Shown here piece after piece: positions 24,784 through 34,838 of a stretch of 64,000 bases of DNA. A model generated the notes under the pieces. It worked only from the letters and a program-made list of their open reading frames with translations. It searched no databases and had not been told where the DNA came from. Made by a program: the position numbers and the translations under genes. The DNA lies in NCBI GenBank assembly GCA_030041545.1, contig JASHNQ010000013.1, positions 23,357 through 87,356 on the forward strand, written 5' to 3'. The first letter of the stretch is position 1; every line of letters begins with the position of its first letter. This DNA is from a candidate division FCPU426 bacterium (GTDB lineage: Bacteria; Oederibacteriota; Muellerivitia; Muellerivitales; Muellerivitaceae).

Positions 24784-26670
24784 TTGGTCAACCGTCTCCA
24801 AGCCATTCTCGTAGCGCTCCTTATCCTTTGGGTGCCTTTGGCCTTTTACGGCCGGGCGGCGGACGGGTTCACGCTCACCAAGGAATTGGTGGCCGCCGTG
24901 GCCATCGCTTTTTTCGCGGCACGGACGGCTTGGGAAGGCCGGTGGATATTCCGGCAGCCCTTGTTCCAGGCTATGTTCCTATTCACCGCCTGGATGATTT
25001 TGGATTCCCTGGCCGTGGGTAGCCTCCACATGGAAGTCCTCAAAGGTTCGGTCCATCTTCTCCTGATTTGTGGAACCCTTCTGGCTGTGGTTTTTGCCGC
25101 TTCGCGGGGTTTTTCTTATGAGAAATTGCTCCGTTACGCCCTCTTGGCCGCGACCTTGGTTTCCCTTTACGGACTCGTCCAAAGCTTTGGAGTGGACCGG
25201 GGCAATTGGACCACCCAGTTTGAAAAACGGGCTTTTTCCACCCTAGGCAATCCGGATTACTTGGGCGGCTATTTGGCCGCCCTCCTTCCCGCGGCTTTCC
25301 TCCTCCGGTTACGGGAACACGCCCGCAAAGGCGCCTGGTTATGGTTGAACGCCACCCTCCTGATGGGGGGCGCTCTCTTGGCCACCCGTGTGCGGGGGGC
25401 GGAAGCTGCGGCCCTGGCCGGATTTTTGGCCCTTGGCGCCTGCCTTCTTTCCCCCTGGGGAAGGCCATTGGCCAAGCCGAACCAGCTTTTCCTCAAAGCT
25501 ACCCTGGCCTTGGCCCTTTTCCTGGGCGTTATTTGGGGGGCTTTGCATTGGAAGGATTTCGGCCGTTCACCAATTTCGGTCCAGCAACGCATGGACACTT
25601 ACCGGGTCACGTGGGAAATGGTGAAGGACCACCCTTGGTTCGGCATCGGAGTGGGGCAGCTTGGGATAAGATTCCCCGCCTACCAGGCCAAACCCTGGGC
25701 CGCGAGCGATTATGCCGAGCATCCCTATACCTACACCGAGCACGTCCACAACGAATTCCTGCAATTCTGGGTAGAGGGAGGAGTGCCCGGCCTTTCGCTT
25801 TTCCTGGCGGTGCTGGGGGTTTTTACCGGGGCTGTGGCGAATTTTTTAAGGAACCCTGAATCAAGGGCTGAAGAAAAGGAACTGATGATGGGGCCGGTGG
25901 CGGGCGTGGCCGCCTTGCTGGTTCAATCCCTCAGCAATTTTCCGCTCCAAGTCGTCCCCACCGCCGTGCTCTTCGGGTTTTACCTGGCCGCCCCCTTGGC
26001 GTTGCGCAGGCCTCCCGCCCTTGTTTCTTCCCATGTCTCAACGGCTCAGAAAACCGGGTTGGCTCTTCTTGTTTCATTCATTGCCGTCGTGGGCTTCAGG
26101 GCCATTGGAGCCTCCATCGCTTTCCGCGACACGATGGGGGAATGTTCCGCCGGCCACGGGCAACTGGCGGCTTATTACGGTTCCAGGCTGATCGTCCTTT
26201 CACCCTTGAATCCAAAAGCTTGGAACGCCTACGGAAAGGCCTTGGAAACGGCGGGAAAACAGGACGAAGCTTACCAAGCCTATCAAAAGGCTTTGGATTT
26301 GAACCCCAACTATGTTGAGAACCTCCTGCCTATGGCGGAAATACGGGTTAAGGAGGAACGTTTCCCGGAGGTGGTGGACCTATGCCAAAGGGCTTTGGCC
26401 GTGACGCCCAACTACCCGGCGCCCCTTTGGCCCCTGGCGGTCGGCCTTTTCGAGTTGAAGCGCTACGAGGAATCCGCCAAGGCTTTCCAGGATTATTTGG
26501 TTTATAACCCGAACGACTTCCAGACTTACTTGGATTTGGGGGTTTGCTACATCCAGTTGAAGCGCAAGCCCGATGCCGTAGCGGCGTGGAAAAAGGCCTA
26601 TGCCTTGAACCCGACGGACCCCGAAGTGGTCCAATACTTGAAATCCCAAGGCGTAAATCCGACTCCCTAA
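24784..26670 (+). CDS. O-antigen ligase/polymerase-like membrane protein with TPRs
   Basis: A Wzy_C/WaaL-type polytopic protein with about ten spans and the large periplasmic loop HPWFGIGVGQLG followed by EHVHNEFLQFWVEGG, the conserved H-x-x-x-G and HNE(F/Y)LQ region of the family. At least three TPRs follow from about residue 480 (AYGKALETAGKQDEAYQAYQ). The family joins glycans to lipid or protein acceptors. TTG at 24784, placed 7 bp after GAGGGG, is the likely start, and an in-frame TTG at 24778 is also possible. It follows the GT-C pair. Confidence 0.8.
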   Translation: MVNRLQAILVALLILWVPLAFYGRAADGFTLTKELVAAVAIAFFAARTAWEGRWIFRQPLFQAMFLFTAWMILDSLAVGSLHMEVLKGSVHLLLICGTLLAVVFAASRGFSYEKLLRYALLAATLVSLYGLVQSFGVDRGNWTTQFEKRAFSTLGNPDYLGGYLAALLPAAFLLRLREHARKGAWLWLNATLLMGGALLATRVRGAEAAALAGFLALGACLLSPWGRPLAKPNQLFLKATLALALFLGVIWGALHWKDFGRSPISVQQRMDTYRVTWEMVKDHPWFGIGVGQLGIRFPAYQAKPWAASDYAEHPYTYTEHVHNEFLQFWVEGGVPGLSLFLAVLGVFTGAVANFLRNPESRAEEKELMMGPVAGVAALLVQSLSNFPLQVVPTAVLFGFYLAAPLALRRPPALVSSHVSTAQKTGLALLVSFIAVVGFRAIGASIAFRDTMGECSAGHGQLAAYYGSRLIVLSPLNPKAWNAYGKALETAGKQDEAYQAYQKALDLNPNYVENLLPMAEIRVKEERFPEVVDLCQRALAVTPNYPAPLWPLAVGLFELKRYEESAKAFQDYLVYNPNDFQTYLDLGVCYIQLKRKPDAVAAWKKAYALNPTDPEVVQYLKSQGVNPTP

Positions 26671-26725
26671 GGCAGGAAGGTGGGGCGGGAAAACTCGACA
26701 AAAATAAAGCCTTTGTCCTCAAAAG

Positions 26726-26754
26726 TTGTCTTCCTCATTTCCCAATGTTAAATT
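26726..26754 (+). promoter_or_regulatory. Possible promoter upstream of rel
   Basis: TTGTCT at 26726-26731, a 17-bp spacer and TAAATT at 26749-26754 lie in the 230-bp gap before rel. Confidence 0.3.
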
Positions 26755-26807
26755 AAATGTTAGATAAGGTGTTTCCTGGTTTTGGCCGGGGAACGCTAGA
26801 GAGGCAG

Positions 26808-26899
26808 TTTTGAGTTATGAGTTCTAAGTTCTGAGTTGTCGTTATTTTTGGATTCTCGAACGAATCCAAAAATTTCCTTCACTCAAAACTCAAAACTTA
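26808..26899. repeat. Period-7 inverted-repeat hairpin abutting the rel start
   Basis: The left words are GTTTTGA GTTATGA GTTCTAA and the right words are ACTCAAA ACTCAAA ACTTAAT. The core is TTTTTGGATTC and GAATCCAAAAA with a short loop. The right arm's last bases are part of the first rel ATG. Confidence 0.8.
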
Positions 26900-29110
26900 A
26901 TGGTTTGTCAAATGGGTATCCAGGCACTTCTTGAAAAATCGTCGTCCGCCGGCGCTGCCGCGCCCGAATCCTTCCTCGACCGCCCCCTGATCCAAAAAGC
27001 CTATGAGTTCGCCAAAAAGGCCCACGAGGGCCAGCAGAGGCTCTCCGGCGACGCCTACCTGACCCACCTGGTAGGGGTGGCCGACATCCTGGCGGACCTG
27101 CACATGGATTCGGTCACGATCGCCGCGGGCCTGTTGCACGACATATTGGAAGACACCAAGGTCACCTACGACCAGCTCAAGGCGGAGTTCGGCGAGGAGA
27201 TCGCCAACCTGGTGGAGGGTGTCACCAAGATCTCCACCCGCCAGTTCCAGGATACGGCCATCCGGCAGGCCGAAAGCACCCGCAAGATGCTTATCGCCAT
27301 GGCCAAGGACGTGCGGGTCATCCTTATCAAGCTGGCTGACCGCACCCACAACATGCGCACTTTGGATTTCCTGCCCCCCGACCGGCAGGAAAAGCTGGCG
27401 CGGGAGACCCTGGACATCTACGCCCCCCTGGCCCACCGGTTGGGGATGTCCAGGATCAAGAGCGAGCTGGAGGACCTCTCCTTGCGGTACCTGGAGCCGC
27501 AGGTCTACCAGGACTTGGTCAAGAAAGTGGCCATGAAGCGGTCCGAGCGGGAAAAAGTACTGGCCCAGGTGATCGAGGGGATCGAGGCGAAGCTCAAGGA
27601 GACGGGCATCACGGCCCAGGTCCAGGGCCGGTCCAAACACTTCACCAGCATCTACCACAAGATGAAGCAGCAGCAAAAAAATTTCGACGAGATTTACGAC
27701 CTCATGGCCATCCGGGTTTTGGCCAACACCGTCAAGGAATGCTACGAGGTGCTGGGGATGGTGCACACGGTCTGGAAGCCGCTTCCGGGCCGCTTCAAAG
27801 ACTACATCGCCATGCCCAAGAACAACATGTACCAGAGCCTGCACACGACCGTCATGGGGCCGGGGGGTCAGCCCCTGGAAATCCAGATCCGCACCTATGA
27901 GATGCACCGCACCGCCGAGGAGGGAATCGCGGCCCATTGGATCTACAAGGAAGGCCGAAGCGCCGAGAAGGAGGACCAGAAGTTCGCCTGGATGCGGCAG
28001 CTGCTGGACCTGCAGCAGGACATCAAGGACAGCAGCGAGTTCGCCGAGGCCATGAAGGTGGACCTCTTCGACGACGAGGTCTTCGTCTTCACGCCCAAGG
28101 GCGACGTGAAGGAACTGCCCAAGGGCTCCACGGCGCTCGATTTCGCCTACGCCGTGCACACCGACGTGGGCACCCATTGCATGGGGGTCAAGGTGAACGG
28201 CCAAATGGTCCCCTTAAGGTACGCGCTCAAGAACGGCGACATCGTGGAGGTGCTGACCCAGTCCTCGCGCACGCCCAGCCGCGACTGGTTGAAGATCGTG
28301 GCCACCAGCCGGGCCAAGAACAAGATCCGGCACTGGTTCCGCACCCATCTTTCGGCCGACGAGATCGACCAGGGCCGCGGCTTGCTGGAAAAGGAGGCCG
28401 CGCGGATGGGCGTGGATTTGGGCGTGGCCCTGAAGTCCGGCGCCTTGGAAGGGATCCTGGAGGATTTCGGATGCCACAGCGTGCAGGAACTGTTGGCCAA
28501 CACGGGCCACGGTGAAATCTCGCCGCGGCAAATTTTGAACAAACTCATCGCGAAGACCCAGCCTGCCGAGCACCCTAAGCTGGAAAAACAGGAGGAGAAG
28601 GCGCCCGAACCCAAGGTGGCGGTCAAAGGGACGGCTCCCGCCGCGCCCGGCCTGGCGCCGGCCACGGGCATCTCCATCGGCGGCCAAAAGGATTTCCTCA
28701 TCCGCTTCGCCCGCTGTTGCACGCCCGTGCCCGGCGATCCCATCGTGGGTTACATCACCCGGGGCCGGGGCGTCTCCGTCCACCGCACCGACTGCCCCAA
28801 CACCCTGCTCCTGCCCGAGCGCGAGGGCCGCATGATCCCCGTTTCCTGGGAAGGCAACGCCGGCCAGGTTTACGAGGTGGCCATCGAGGTCAAGGCCAAG
28901 GACCGGGAAAAACTCCTCTCCGACATGCTCCTGGCCATCTCGGAGGAGGGGGTCATCATCAACGAGGCCAACGCCAAGGCCTCGGAGGCCGGATGGGCCC
29001 AAGGTTATTTCGTGATCGCCGTTTCCCAGTCCGACCAGTTGGAGAAAGTGCTCAAGAAACTGCAAAGGGTGAGGGGCGTGGTCAGCGCCCGCCGAACGGA
29101 ACCACGCTAA
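26900..29110 (+). CDS. rel: Bifunctional (p)ppGpp synthetase/hydrolase, Rel/SpoT type
   Basis: This long RSH enzyme makes and degrades (p)ppGpp. The HD hydrolase domain is intact (THLVGVADIL, LLHDILEDT). The synthetase domain keeps SKHFTSIYHKM, DLMAIRV and LEIQIRTYEMHR. TGS (DEVFVFTPKGDVKELPKG), a conserved Cys-rich region and a C-terminal ACT domain follow in 736 residues. Both active sites look functional, as expected for a sole RSH. The ATG touches a repeat arm and lacks a Shine-Dalgarno. ATG at 26912 is an alternative start. Confidence 0.93.
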   Translation: MVCQMGIQALLEKSSSAGAAAPESFLDRPLIQKAYEFAKKAHEGQQRLSGDAYLTHLVGVADILADLHMDSVTIAAGLLHDILEDTKVTYDQLKAEFGEEIANLVEGVTKISTRQFQDTAIRQAESTRKMLIAMAKDVRVILIKLADRTHNMRTLDFLPPDRQEKLARETLDIYAPLAHRLGMSRIKSELEDLSLRYLEPQVYQDLVKKVAMKRSEREKVLAQVIEGIEAKLKETGITAQVQGRSKHFTSIYHKMKQQQKNFDEIYDLMAIRVLANTVKECYEVLGMVHTVWKPLPGRFKDYIAMPKNNMYQSLHTTVMGPGGQPLEIQIRTYEMHRTAEEGIAAHWIYKEGRSAEKEDQKFAWMRQLLDLQQDIKDSSEFAEAMKVDLFDDEVFVFTPKGDVKELPKGSTALDFAYAVHTDVGTHCMGVKVNGQMVPLRYALKNGDIVEVLTQSSRTPSRDWLKIVATSRAKNKIRHWFRTHLSADEIDQGRGLLEKEAARMGVDLGVALKSGALEGILEDFGCHSVQELLANTGHGEISPRQILNKLIAKTQPAEHPKLEKQEEKAPEPKVAVKGTAPAAPGLAPATGISIGGQKDFLIRFARCCTPVPGDPIVGYITRGRGVSVHRTDCPNTLLLPEREGRMIPVSWEGNAGQVYEVAIEVKAKDREKLLSDMLLAISEEGVIINEANAKASEAGWAQGYFVIAVSQSDQLEKVLKKLQRVRGVVSARRTEPR

Positions 29111-29115
29111 AGCCG

Positions 29116-29217
29116 GTTTTGAGCCATGAGTTTTTAGTTATGAGATGTTGAAAGATTTTTGAACCTGTGGTTCAAAAATCCACCTTAACTCAAAACTCAA
29201 CACTCAAAACTTAAAAT
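29116..29217. repeat. Period-7 inverted-repeat hairpin between rel and ridA
   Basis: The left words are GTTTTGA GCCATGA GTTTTTA GTTATGA and the right words are AACTCAA AACTCAA CACTCAA. The core is ATTTTTGAACC and GGTTCAAAAAT, almost identical to the core at 53133-53209. Confidence 0.8.
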
Positions 29218-29249
29218 GAGCGACGTAAATTTCGTTTGGGAATGAAAAT

Positions 29250-29648
29250 ATGGACCGAAAAATAATCCGTGCTGAGGGTGCACCCGCGCCAATAGGTCCG
29301 TACTCCCAGGCCATTGAGGCGGCCGGGTTCCTATTCTGCTCCGGGCAAATCCCCCTGGATCCCAAGACGGGCGTGTTAATTCAGGGGGACATGGTGGCCC
29401 AAACCAAAAGAATATTGGATAATTTCGACGCGGTGTTGAAGGCCGCCGGATCCTCGCTGAGTAACACCGTGAAATTGACGGTTTACCTGACCCAATTGGG
29501 GGATTTTGACGCCCTCAACAAGGTGCTGGCGGAAAAGTTTCCCGACGCCCCACCGGCCCGGGCCGTGGTGCAGGTTTCAGCCCTGCCCAAGGGCGCTTCG
29601 GTGGAGATGGATTTGATCGCTATAAAGGCGGTCCACAGCCCTCGATAA
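29250..29648 (+). CDS. ridA: RidA family enamine/imine deaminase
   Basis: This is a 132-residue YjgF/YER057c/UK114 protein. The family hydrolyses reactive 2-aminoacrylate released by PLP enzymes. The hallmark APAPIGPYSQAI near the N-terminus, FCSGQIPLDP and the catalytic arginine in PPARAVVQVSALPKGA are present. ATG at 29250 is consistent with family length. Confidence 0.9.
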   Translation: MDRKIIRAEGAPAPIGPYSQAIEAAGFLFCSGQIPLDPKTGVLIQGDMVAQTKRILDNFDAVLKAAGSSLSNTVKLTVYLTQLGDFDALNKVLAEKFPDAPPARAVVQVSALPKGASVEMDLIAIKAVHSPR

Positions 29649-29690
29649 ACTCAGGGCCTGATAAATTGCCATGAGATGGTCGAATGGCTG

Positions 29691-29771
29691 ACAGTTCACA
29701 GCTGGCAGCCAAGCTGGAGAGGTGGAGTTTTAAGCGTTCCTGCGAACTGTTAACTGTGATCTGTGAACTTC
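29691..29771. repeat. Period-7 inverted repeat before the zinc-finger protein gene
   Basis: The left words are GACAGTT CACAGCT GGCAGCC and the right words are GAACTGT TAACTGT GATCTGT. Pairing is imperfect around a GC-mixed centre. It ends about 16 bp before the next start codon. Confidence 0.6.
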
Positions 29772-29787
29772 TTTTGAAAGGTTTTCA

Positions 29788-31149
29788 GTGCCCGACACCT
29801 ATTGCACCCTCCATACCGGCAAGCGTGCCGTGGGTTTTTGCTCCAAATGCAACAAACCCTATTGCGAGGATTGCCTGGACATGGAAACGGGCAAGCCCCT
29901 TTGCCGGGACTGCCTGAAAAACAAAACCGCCCCCGGCTTGCCGAGTGTTCCACCCGGCGGGGCCCCTCCCCAACCCGCCACTCCGGCCCCCATGGTGGGA
30001 TCACCCTTGAATTTCAAGGGAAAGGGATTGGACGATGATCCACTTGGACTTTTCAGCGGCGGTGGTCCAAAAATCGAGCCTCCCCGACTGAATACGCCTC
30101 CCATGCCCGCCATGCCGCCGGCCGCCCAGTACCCGGCTCCACCGGCACCCGCTCCCCTTAAGCCGCCCCCGGCCAAGCCGGCCTCACCCTTGCCCGGCTT
30201 GGACCCCTTGGGAAAAATTTCATCGCCTTCGGAAAAGCCGCCAGGTTCCACCCCGAAGACTCCCATGGACTTGGATACCCTGATCCGGGAGCCCCAACCC
30301 CTGAGGCCCCCTTTTCCCCAGGCCTCACCAGCCCACCACCTTCCGACGTCTTCTTCCCCCATTCCAACACCCTCGCCGGCGACCCCCTCCACGCCTTTCC
30401 CGCTCGAGACGCTAGGCTTGGAAACATCGAAGAAAAAGAAAGTTTTTTCGCTGGTTAAAATTTGGGCCAAGTACCTCCTGCGCCGCGCCTACGGATGGTT
30501 CAACCCACTGGCTAAAAGGCTGAGGGTCCCAACCTTCGTCGTGATCGCGGTTTTCGCCGTCCTCCTGGTTGGCGGAGGGGTGGGCCTGGGTTCGCTCCTC
30601 AACCAGCCATCGGTTCCGGTGGTGGATTCCATCCAGCCCCTCCATTTCGTCGAGGTCAGCTCCAACCAGGTCAGTGAAATGGACATCACGGCCTATACCG
30701 ACCTCCAGAACCAGCTTCAAACCATGGGTTTCCAACCCATCCTCCAAATGACCGTCCCCCAGCTGCCTTCACCCAATTTTTTCGATGTGGGCATGAAGGA
30801 GGACGCCGGCGTCTACAGCGAAATCATCAAAATACCGGGCCAGTTGGCCCCCCATCTTTCCTTTGTCACCGTATTCACGAACGGCGTCTGGTTTTCCAGC
30901 AACGCCTGGCAGGGAACCAACCAAGACCTGACTTATTTATTCAGCGAATACTATCCCAACGACACGCCCGACCAGCTTTACGTGCAGCACATGCAGACCC
31001 TGGCGCAGCTCAAGCAGGACAAGGATTGGGACGTCCAAACCACCATGAGCGAAAACCGCTACATGTCCGCCCTCTCGGACCACCTCCGGTGGTTCCTGGA
31101 CAAGAAGGGAATCCAGGCCGACCAGGCCAATTTCAACTTGTGGCATTGA
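29788..31149 (+). CDS. B-box-type zinc-finger membrane protein, unknown
   Basis: The N-terminus is a B-box-like zinc finger (CTLHTGKRAVGFCSKC, then CEDCL and CRDC). A proline-rich disordered stretch covers about 50-210, a basic segment precedes one membrane span near 250-270, and the extracytoplasmic C-terminal domain of about 170 residues is not recognised. Bacterial B-box proteins of this kind are usually uncharacterised. The topology suggests a cytoplasmic zinc module linked through a flexible arm to an external domain. The start is GTG with GAAAGG upstream. Confidence 0.7.
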   Translation: MPDTYCTLHTGKRAVGFCSKCNKPYCEDCLDMETGKPLCRDCLKNKTAPGLPSVPPGGAPPQPATPAPMVGSPLNFKGKGLDDDPLGLFSGGGPKIEPPRLNTPPMPAMPPAAQYPAPPAPAPLKPPPAKPASPLPGLDPLGKISSPSEKPPGSTPKTPMDLDTLIREPQPLRPPFPQASPAHHLPTSSSPIPTPSPATPSTPFPLETLGLETSKKKKVFSLVKIWAKYLLRRAYGWFNPLAKRLRVPTFVVIAVFAVLLVGGGVGLGSLLNQPSVPVVDSIQPLHFVEVSSNQVSEMDITAYTDLQNQLQTMGFQPILQMTVPQLPSPNFFDVGMKEDAGVYSEIIKIPGQLAPHLSFVTVFTNGVWFSSNAWQGTNQDLTYLFSEYYPNDTPDQLYVQHMQTLAQLKQDKDWDVQTTMSENRYMSALSDHLRWFLDKKGIQADQANFNLWH

Positions 31150-31154
31150 AAAGC

Positions 31155-31350
31155 AGTTGCTAGGTCTAGGCGCTGGGTAGTGGGGATCATGTATAAGGCT
31201 CCAGGTTCGAGGCCAAGGGTTCAAGAGTTACTGATGTTCGCATTATTGAGTCACACCGAACGCTTTTCCAGATATAGCGTTTGGTGTCACCCTAATATTG
31301 GAACATCAATAATCTTATGCTAGAACCTAGCACCTAACCCCTTGCCCCTG
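31155..31350. repeat. Nested inverted repeat before guaB
   Basis: The outer arms have 7-bp words, GCTAGGT CTAGGCG on the left and GCTAGAA CCTAGCA CCTAACC on the right. Nested inside is a separate imperfect hairpin at 31232-31308, about 33 bp per arm, starting TGATGTTC and ending GAACATCA with an 11-base loop. It fills most of the 269-bp gap. Confidence 0.75.
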
Positions 31351-31361
31351 CTTTGACGCCG

Positions 31362-31391
31362 TTGACAACCTCTTCATTCCCTGACTATATT
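31362..31391 (+). promoter_or_regulatory. Sigma70 promoter of guaB
   Basis: TTGACA at 31362-31367, an 18-bp spacer and TATATT at 31386-31391, about 26 bp before the guaB ATG. Confidence 0.7.
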
Positions 31392-31393
31392 AA

Positions 31394-32887
<1,494 letters not shown>

Positions 32888-32888
32888 C

Positions 32889-33040
32889 TGTCATTGCGAG
32901 GAATGCGCGCCGAATGGCGCGCGCGGTAATGACGAAGCAACCTCAGTTTAAATGAGCCTTTCCAGTGATCGCTTTCAGGTATCAGGTGTTAGGTTGAAGA
33001 CTAAAACCCAAATCTGGCACCTGACTCCTGAGACCTGCCT
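32889..33040. repeat. Two repeats between guaB and guaA
   Basis: At 32889-32945 is a TCATTGCGAGGA-type element with an internal GCGCGC palindrome and the end GGTAATGACG. At 32970-33040 is a period-7 element with left words GGTATCA GGTGTTA and right words GGCACCT GACTCCT GAGACCT. Related copies of the first type lie at 53936-54107, 55524-55722 and 60305. Confidence 0.65.
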
Positions 33041-33052
33041 TTCGGAGTTTTC

Positions 33053-34603
33053 ATGCAACACGATACCGTTATCGTCCTCGACTTCGGCGCCCAATACAGC
33101 CAGTTGATCGCCCGCCGGGTCCGCGAGTGCAAGGTTTACTGCGAGATCCTGCCTTTCTCCGCGTCCGTCGAAAAAATCCTCGAAAAAACCCCCAAAGGCA
33201 TCATCCTCTCGGGCGGCCCTTCCAGCGTTTACGCGCCCGGGGCGCCCCATGTTTCCCCGGAGCTCTTCGAGCTGGGCATTCCCGTCCTTGGCATCTGCTA
33301 CGGCATCCAGATGATCTCCTGGGCGCTGAAAGGCAAGGTCCAAAAAGCCCATAAGCGGGAGTTCGGCCTGGCGCCCCTGCATATCAAGGATCACCATACC
33401 CTCTTCGCCGGGCTGCCCTCCACCTTGAAGGCCTGGATGAGCCACGGGGACCAAGTGGTGAAGCTGCCGCCGGGTTACAAGGTGTTGGCCTCCACCGACA
33501 ATTGCCCCCTGGCCGCGGCGGCCAGCAAAGCCAAGAAAATTTACGGCATCCAGTTCCACCCGGAGGTGGTCCATACCGAAAAAGGCACCCAAATCCTGGA
33601 AAACTTCGTCCGGAAGGTCTGCGGGTGCAAGCCCACCTGGAGCATGGAGAACTACGAGAGAACCGCCATCCGGCAGATCCGCGAGATGGCGGGGAAGGGA
33701 CGGGTGCTTTGCGGGGTCTCGGGCGGGGTGGATTCCACCGTGGCGGCCGCCCTGATCCACCGCGCCGTGGGAAAACAGCTTTCCTGCGTCTTCGTCAACA
33801 ACGGGGTCCTTCGCATGGGCGAGGCGGAGCAGGTGCGGGCGATGTTCAAGAAGAAACTCAAGATCGACGTCCACTACGCCGACGCCGGGGACGAGTTCCT
33901 AAAGGCCCTGGAAGGGATCTCGGACCCGGAACAAAAGCGCAAGACCATCGGCCGCACCTTCATCCGGGTCTTTGAAAAGTCCGCCCGGGAGCTCATGAAG
34001 AAAAAGGGTAGGTTTGACTTCCTAGCCCAGGGCACCCTCTACCCCGACGTCATCGAGAGCGTGTCGGTCAAGGGCCCCTCGGCCACCATCAAAAGCCACC
34101 ACAACGTGGGCGGCCTGCCGGAGGACATGAAATTCAAGCTCGTGGAACCCCTGCGGGAGCTCTTTAAGGACGAGGTGCGGGCCCTCGGGGCCAAGCTGGG
34201 CATCCCCAAGGACATGCTCTGGCGCCAGCCTTTCCCGGGTCCAGGCCTGGCGGTGCGCCTCATCGGCGAGATCACCCGGGAGAAACTGGAAATTCTCCGC
34301 AAGGCCGACGCCATCGTCATCGAGGAAATCCAGAAGGCCGGCCTTTACTATTCCATCTGGCAGTCCTTCGCGGTGCTGACACCCCTCAAGACCGTGGGCG
34401 TGATGGGCGACGAGCGCACCTACGATCACGTTTGCGCCGTCCGGGCGGTTCATTCCGCCGACGGCATGACCGCCGACTGGGTCCAGCTTCCCCACGAACT
34501 CTTGGGCCGCATCTCCAACCGCATCATCAACGAGGTGCGGGGCATCAACCGGGTGGTTTACGATATAACGAGCAAACCCCCTGGAACGATCGAGTGGGAG
34601 TGA
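33053..34603 (+). CDS. guaA: GMP synthase (glutamine-hydrolysing)
   Basis: GuaA converts XMP to GMP using glutamine. The class I amidotransferase has its nucleophile in LGICYGIQ and the His in IQFHPEVVH. The ATP-pyrophosphatase P-loop [15 protein letters not shown] follows, then the dimerisation domain ending PPGTIEWE. It has 516 residues and is complete. The 3' 40 bp are repeated exactly 110 bp downstream, at a position known as an island attachment site in other bacteria. Confidence 0.96.
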   Translation: MQHDTVIVLDFGAQYSQLIARRVRECKVYCEILPFSASVEKILEKTPKGIILSGGPSSVYAPGAPHVSPELFELGIPVLGICYGIQMISWALKGKVQKAHKREFGLAPLHIKDHHTLFAGLPSTLKAWMSHGDQVVKLPPGYKVLASTDNCPLAAAASKAKKIYGIQFHPEVVHTEKGTQILENFVRKVCGCKPTWSMENYERTAIRQIREMAGKGRVLCGVSGGVDSTVAAALIHRAVGKQLSCVFVNNGVLRMGEAEQVRAMFKKKLKIDVHYADAGDEFLKALEGISDPEQKRKTIGRTFIRVFEKSARELMKKKGRFDFLAQGTLYPDVIESVSVKGPSATIKSHHNVGGLPEDMKFKLVEPLRELFKDEVRALGAKLGIPKDMLWRQPFPGPGLAVRLIGEITREKLEILRKADAIVIEEIQKAGLYYSIWQSFAVLTPLKTVGVMGDERTYDHVCAVRAVHSADGMTADWVQLPHELLGRISNRIINEVRGINRVVYDITSKPPGTIEWE

Positions 34604-34716
34604 AACGGACACACGATCGTAATACCGGGCTCGTTATAGTGCCGATCTCATTGAACCCTCATAAAAAATCGGTCATAACGAGCAAACCCCCTGGAACGAT
34701 CGAGTGGGAGTAAAAC
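34565..34716 (+). repeat. Direct repeat of the guaA 3' end (att-like scar)
   Basis: Bases 34565-34606 and 34675-34716 match at 41 of 42 positions and include the last 12 codons of guaA (ending PPGTIEWE). The 68-bp interval contains an inverted partial copy (CTCGTTATAGTGCCGAT against ATCGGTCATAACGAG). There is no integrase. The arrangement resembles attL and attR left after an island was lost. Confidence 0.8.
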
Positions 34717-34820
34717 TAGGTGTCCGGTCCCAGGTGCCGGGTTTTAGCTAAAACCAACGCGGACGAGCCGTTTATTTTTATCTTAACTGACAACTGATAC
34801 CTGAAACCTGACACCTGGTT
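34717..34820. repeat. Period-7 inverted repeat before dnaE
   Basis: The left words are GGTGTCC GGTCCCA GGTGCCG. The right words are CTGACAA CTGATAC CTGAAAC CTGACAC. The arms are separated by GGTTTTAGCTAAAACC, itself a short palindrome, and an AT-rich stretch. The element starts right at the guaA direct repeat. Confidence 0.75.
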
Positions 34821-34826
34821 CTCCGT

Positions 34827-34832
34827 TATAAT
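34827..34832 (+). promoter_or_regulatory. -10 box immediately before dnaE (possible leaderless start)
   Basis: A perfect TATAAT ends 6 bp before the dnaE ATG, so the predicted transcript start coincides with the start codon. No good -35 box is seen, since that position lies in a repeat arm. The context CGTTATAAT resembles CGTTATGAT before the gene at 14622. Confidence 0.45.
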
Positions 34833-34838
34833 CCACCC

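Noticed and set aside
26897..28204. Long open frame on the minus strand opposite rel (435 codons)
   Set aside because: It is complementary to clear Rel coding sequence, rich in His, Asp, Leu and Val from the reverse reading of GC-rich codons, and has no family motif.
34607..34674. Interval between the guaA repeats as a gene or terminator
   Set aside because: It is only 68 bp with no coding frame and no GC stem followed by T-run.
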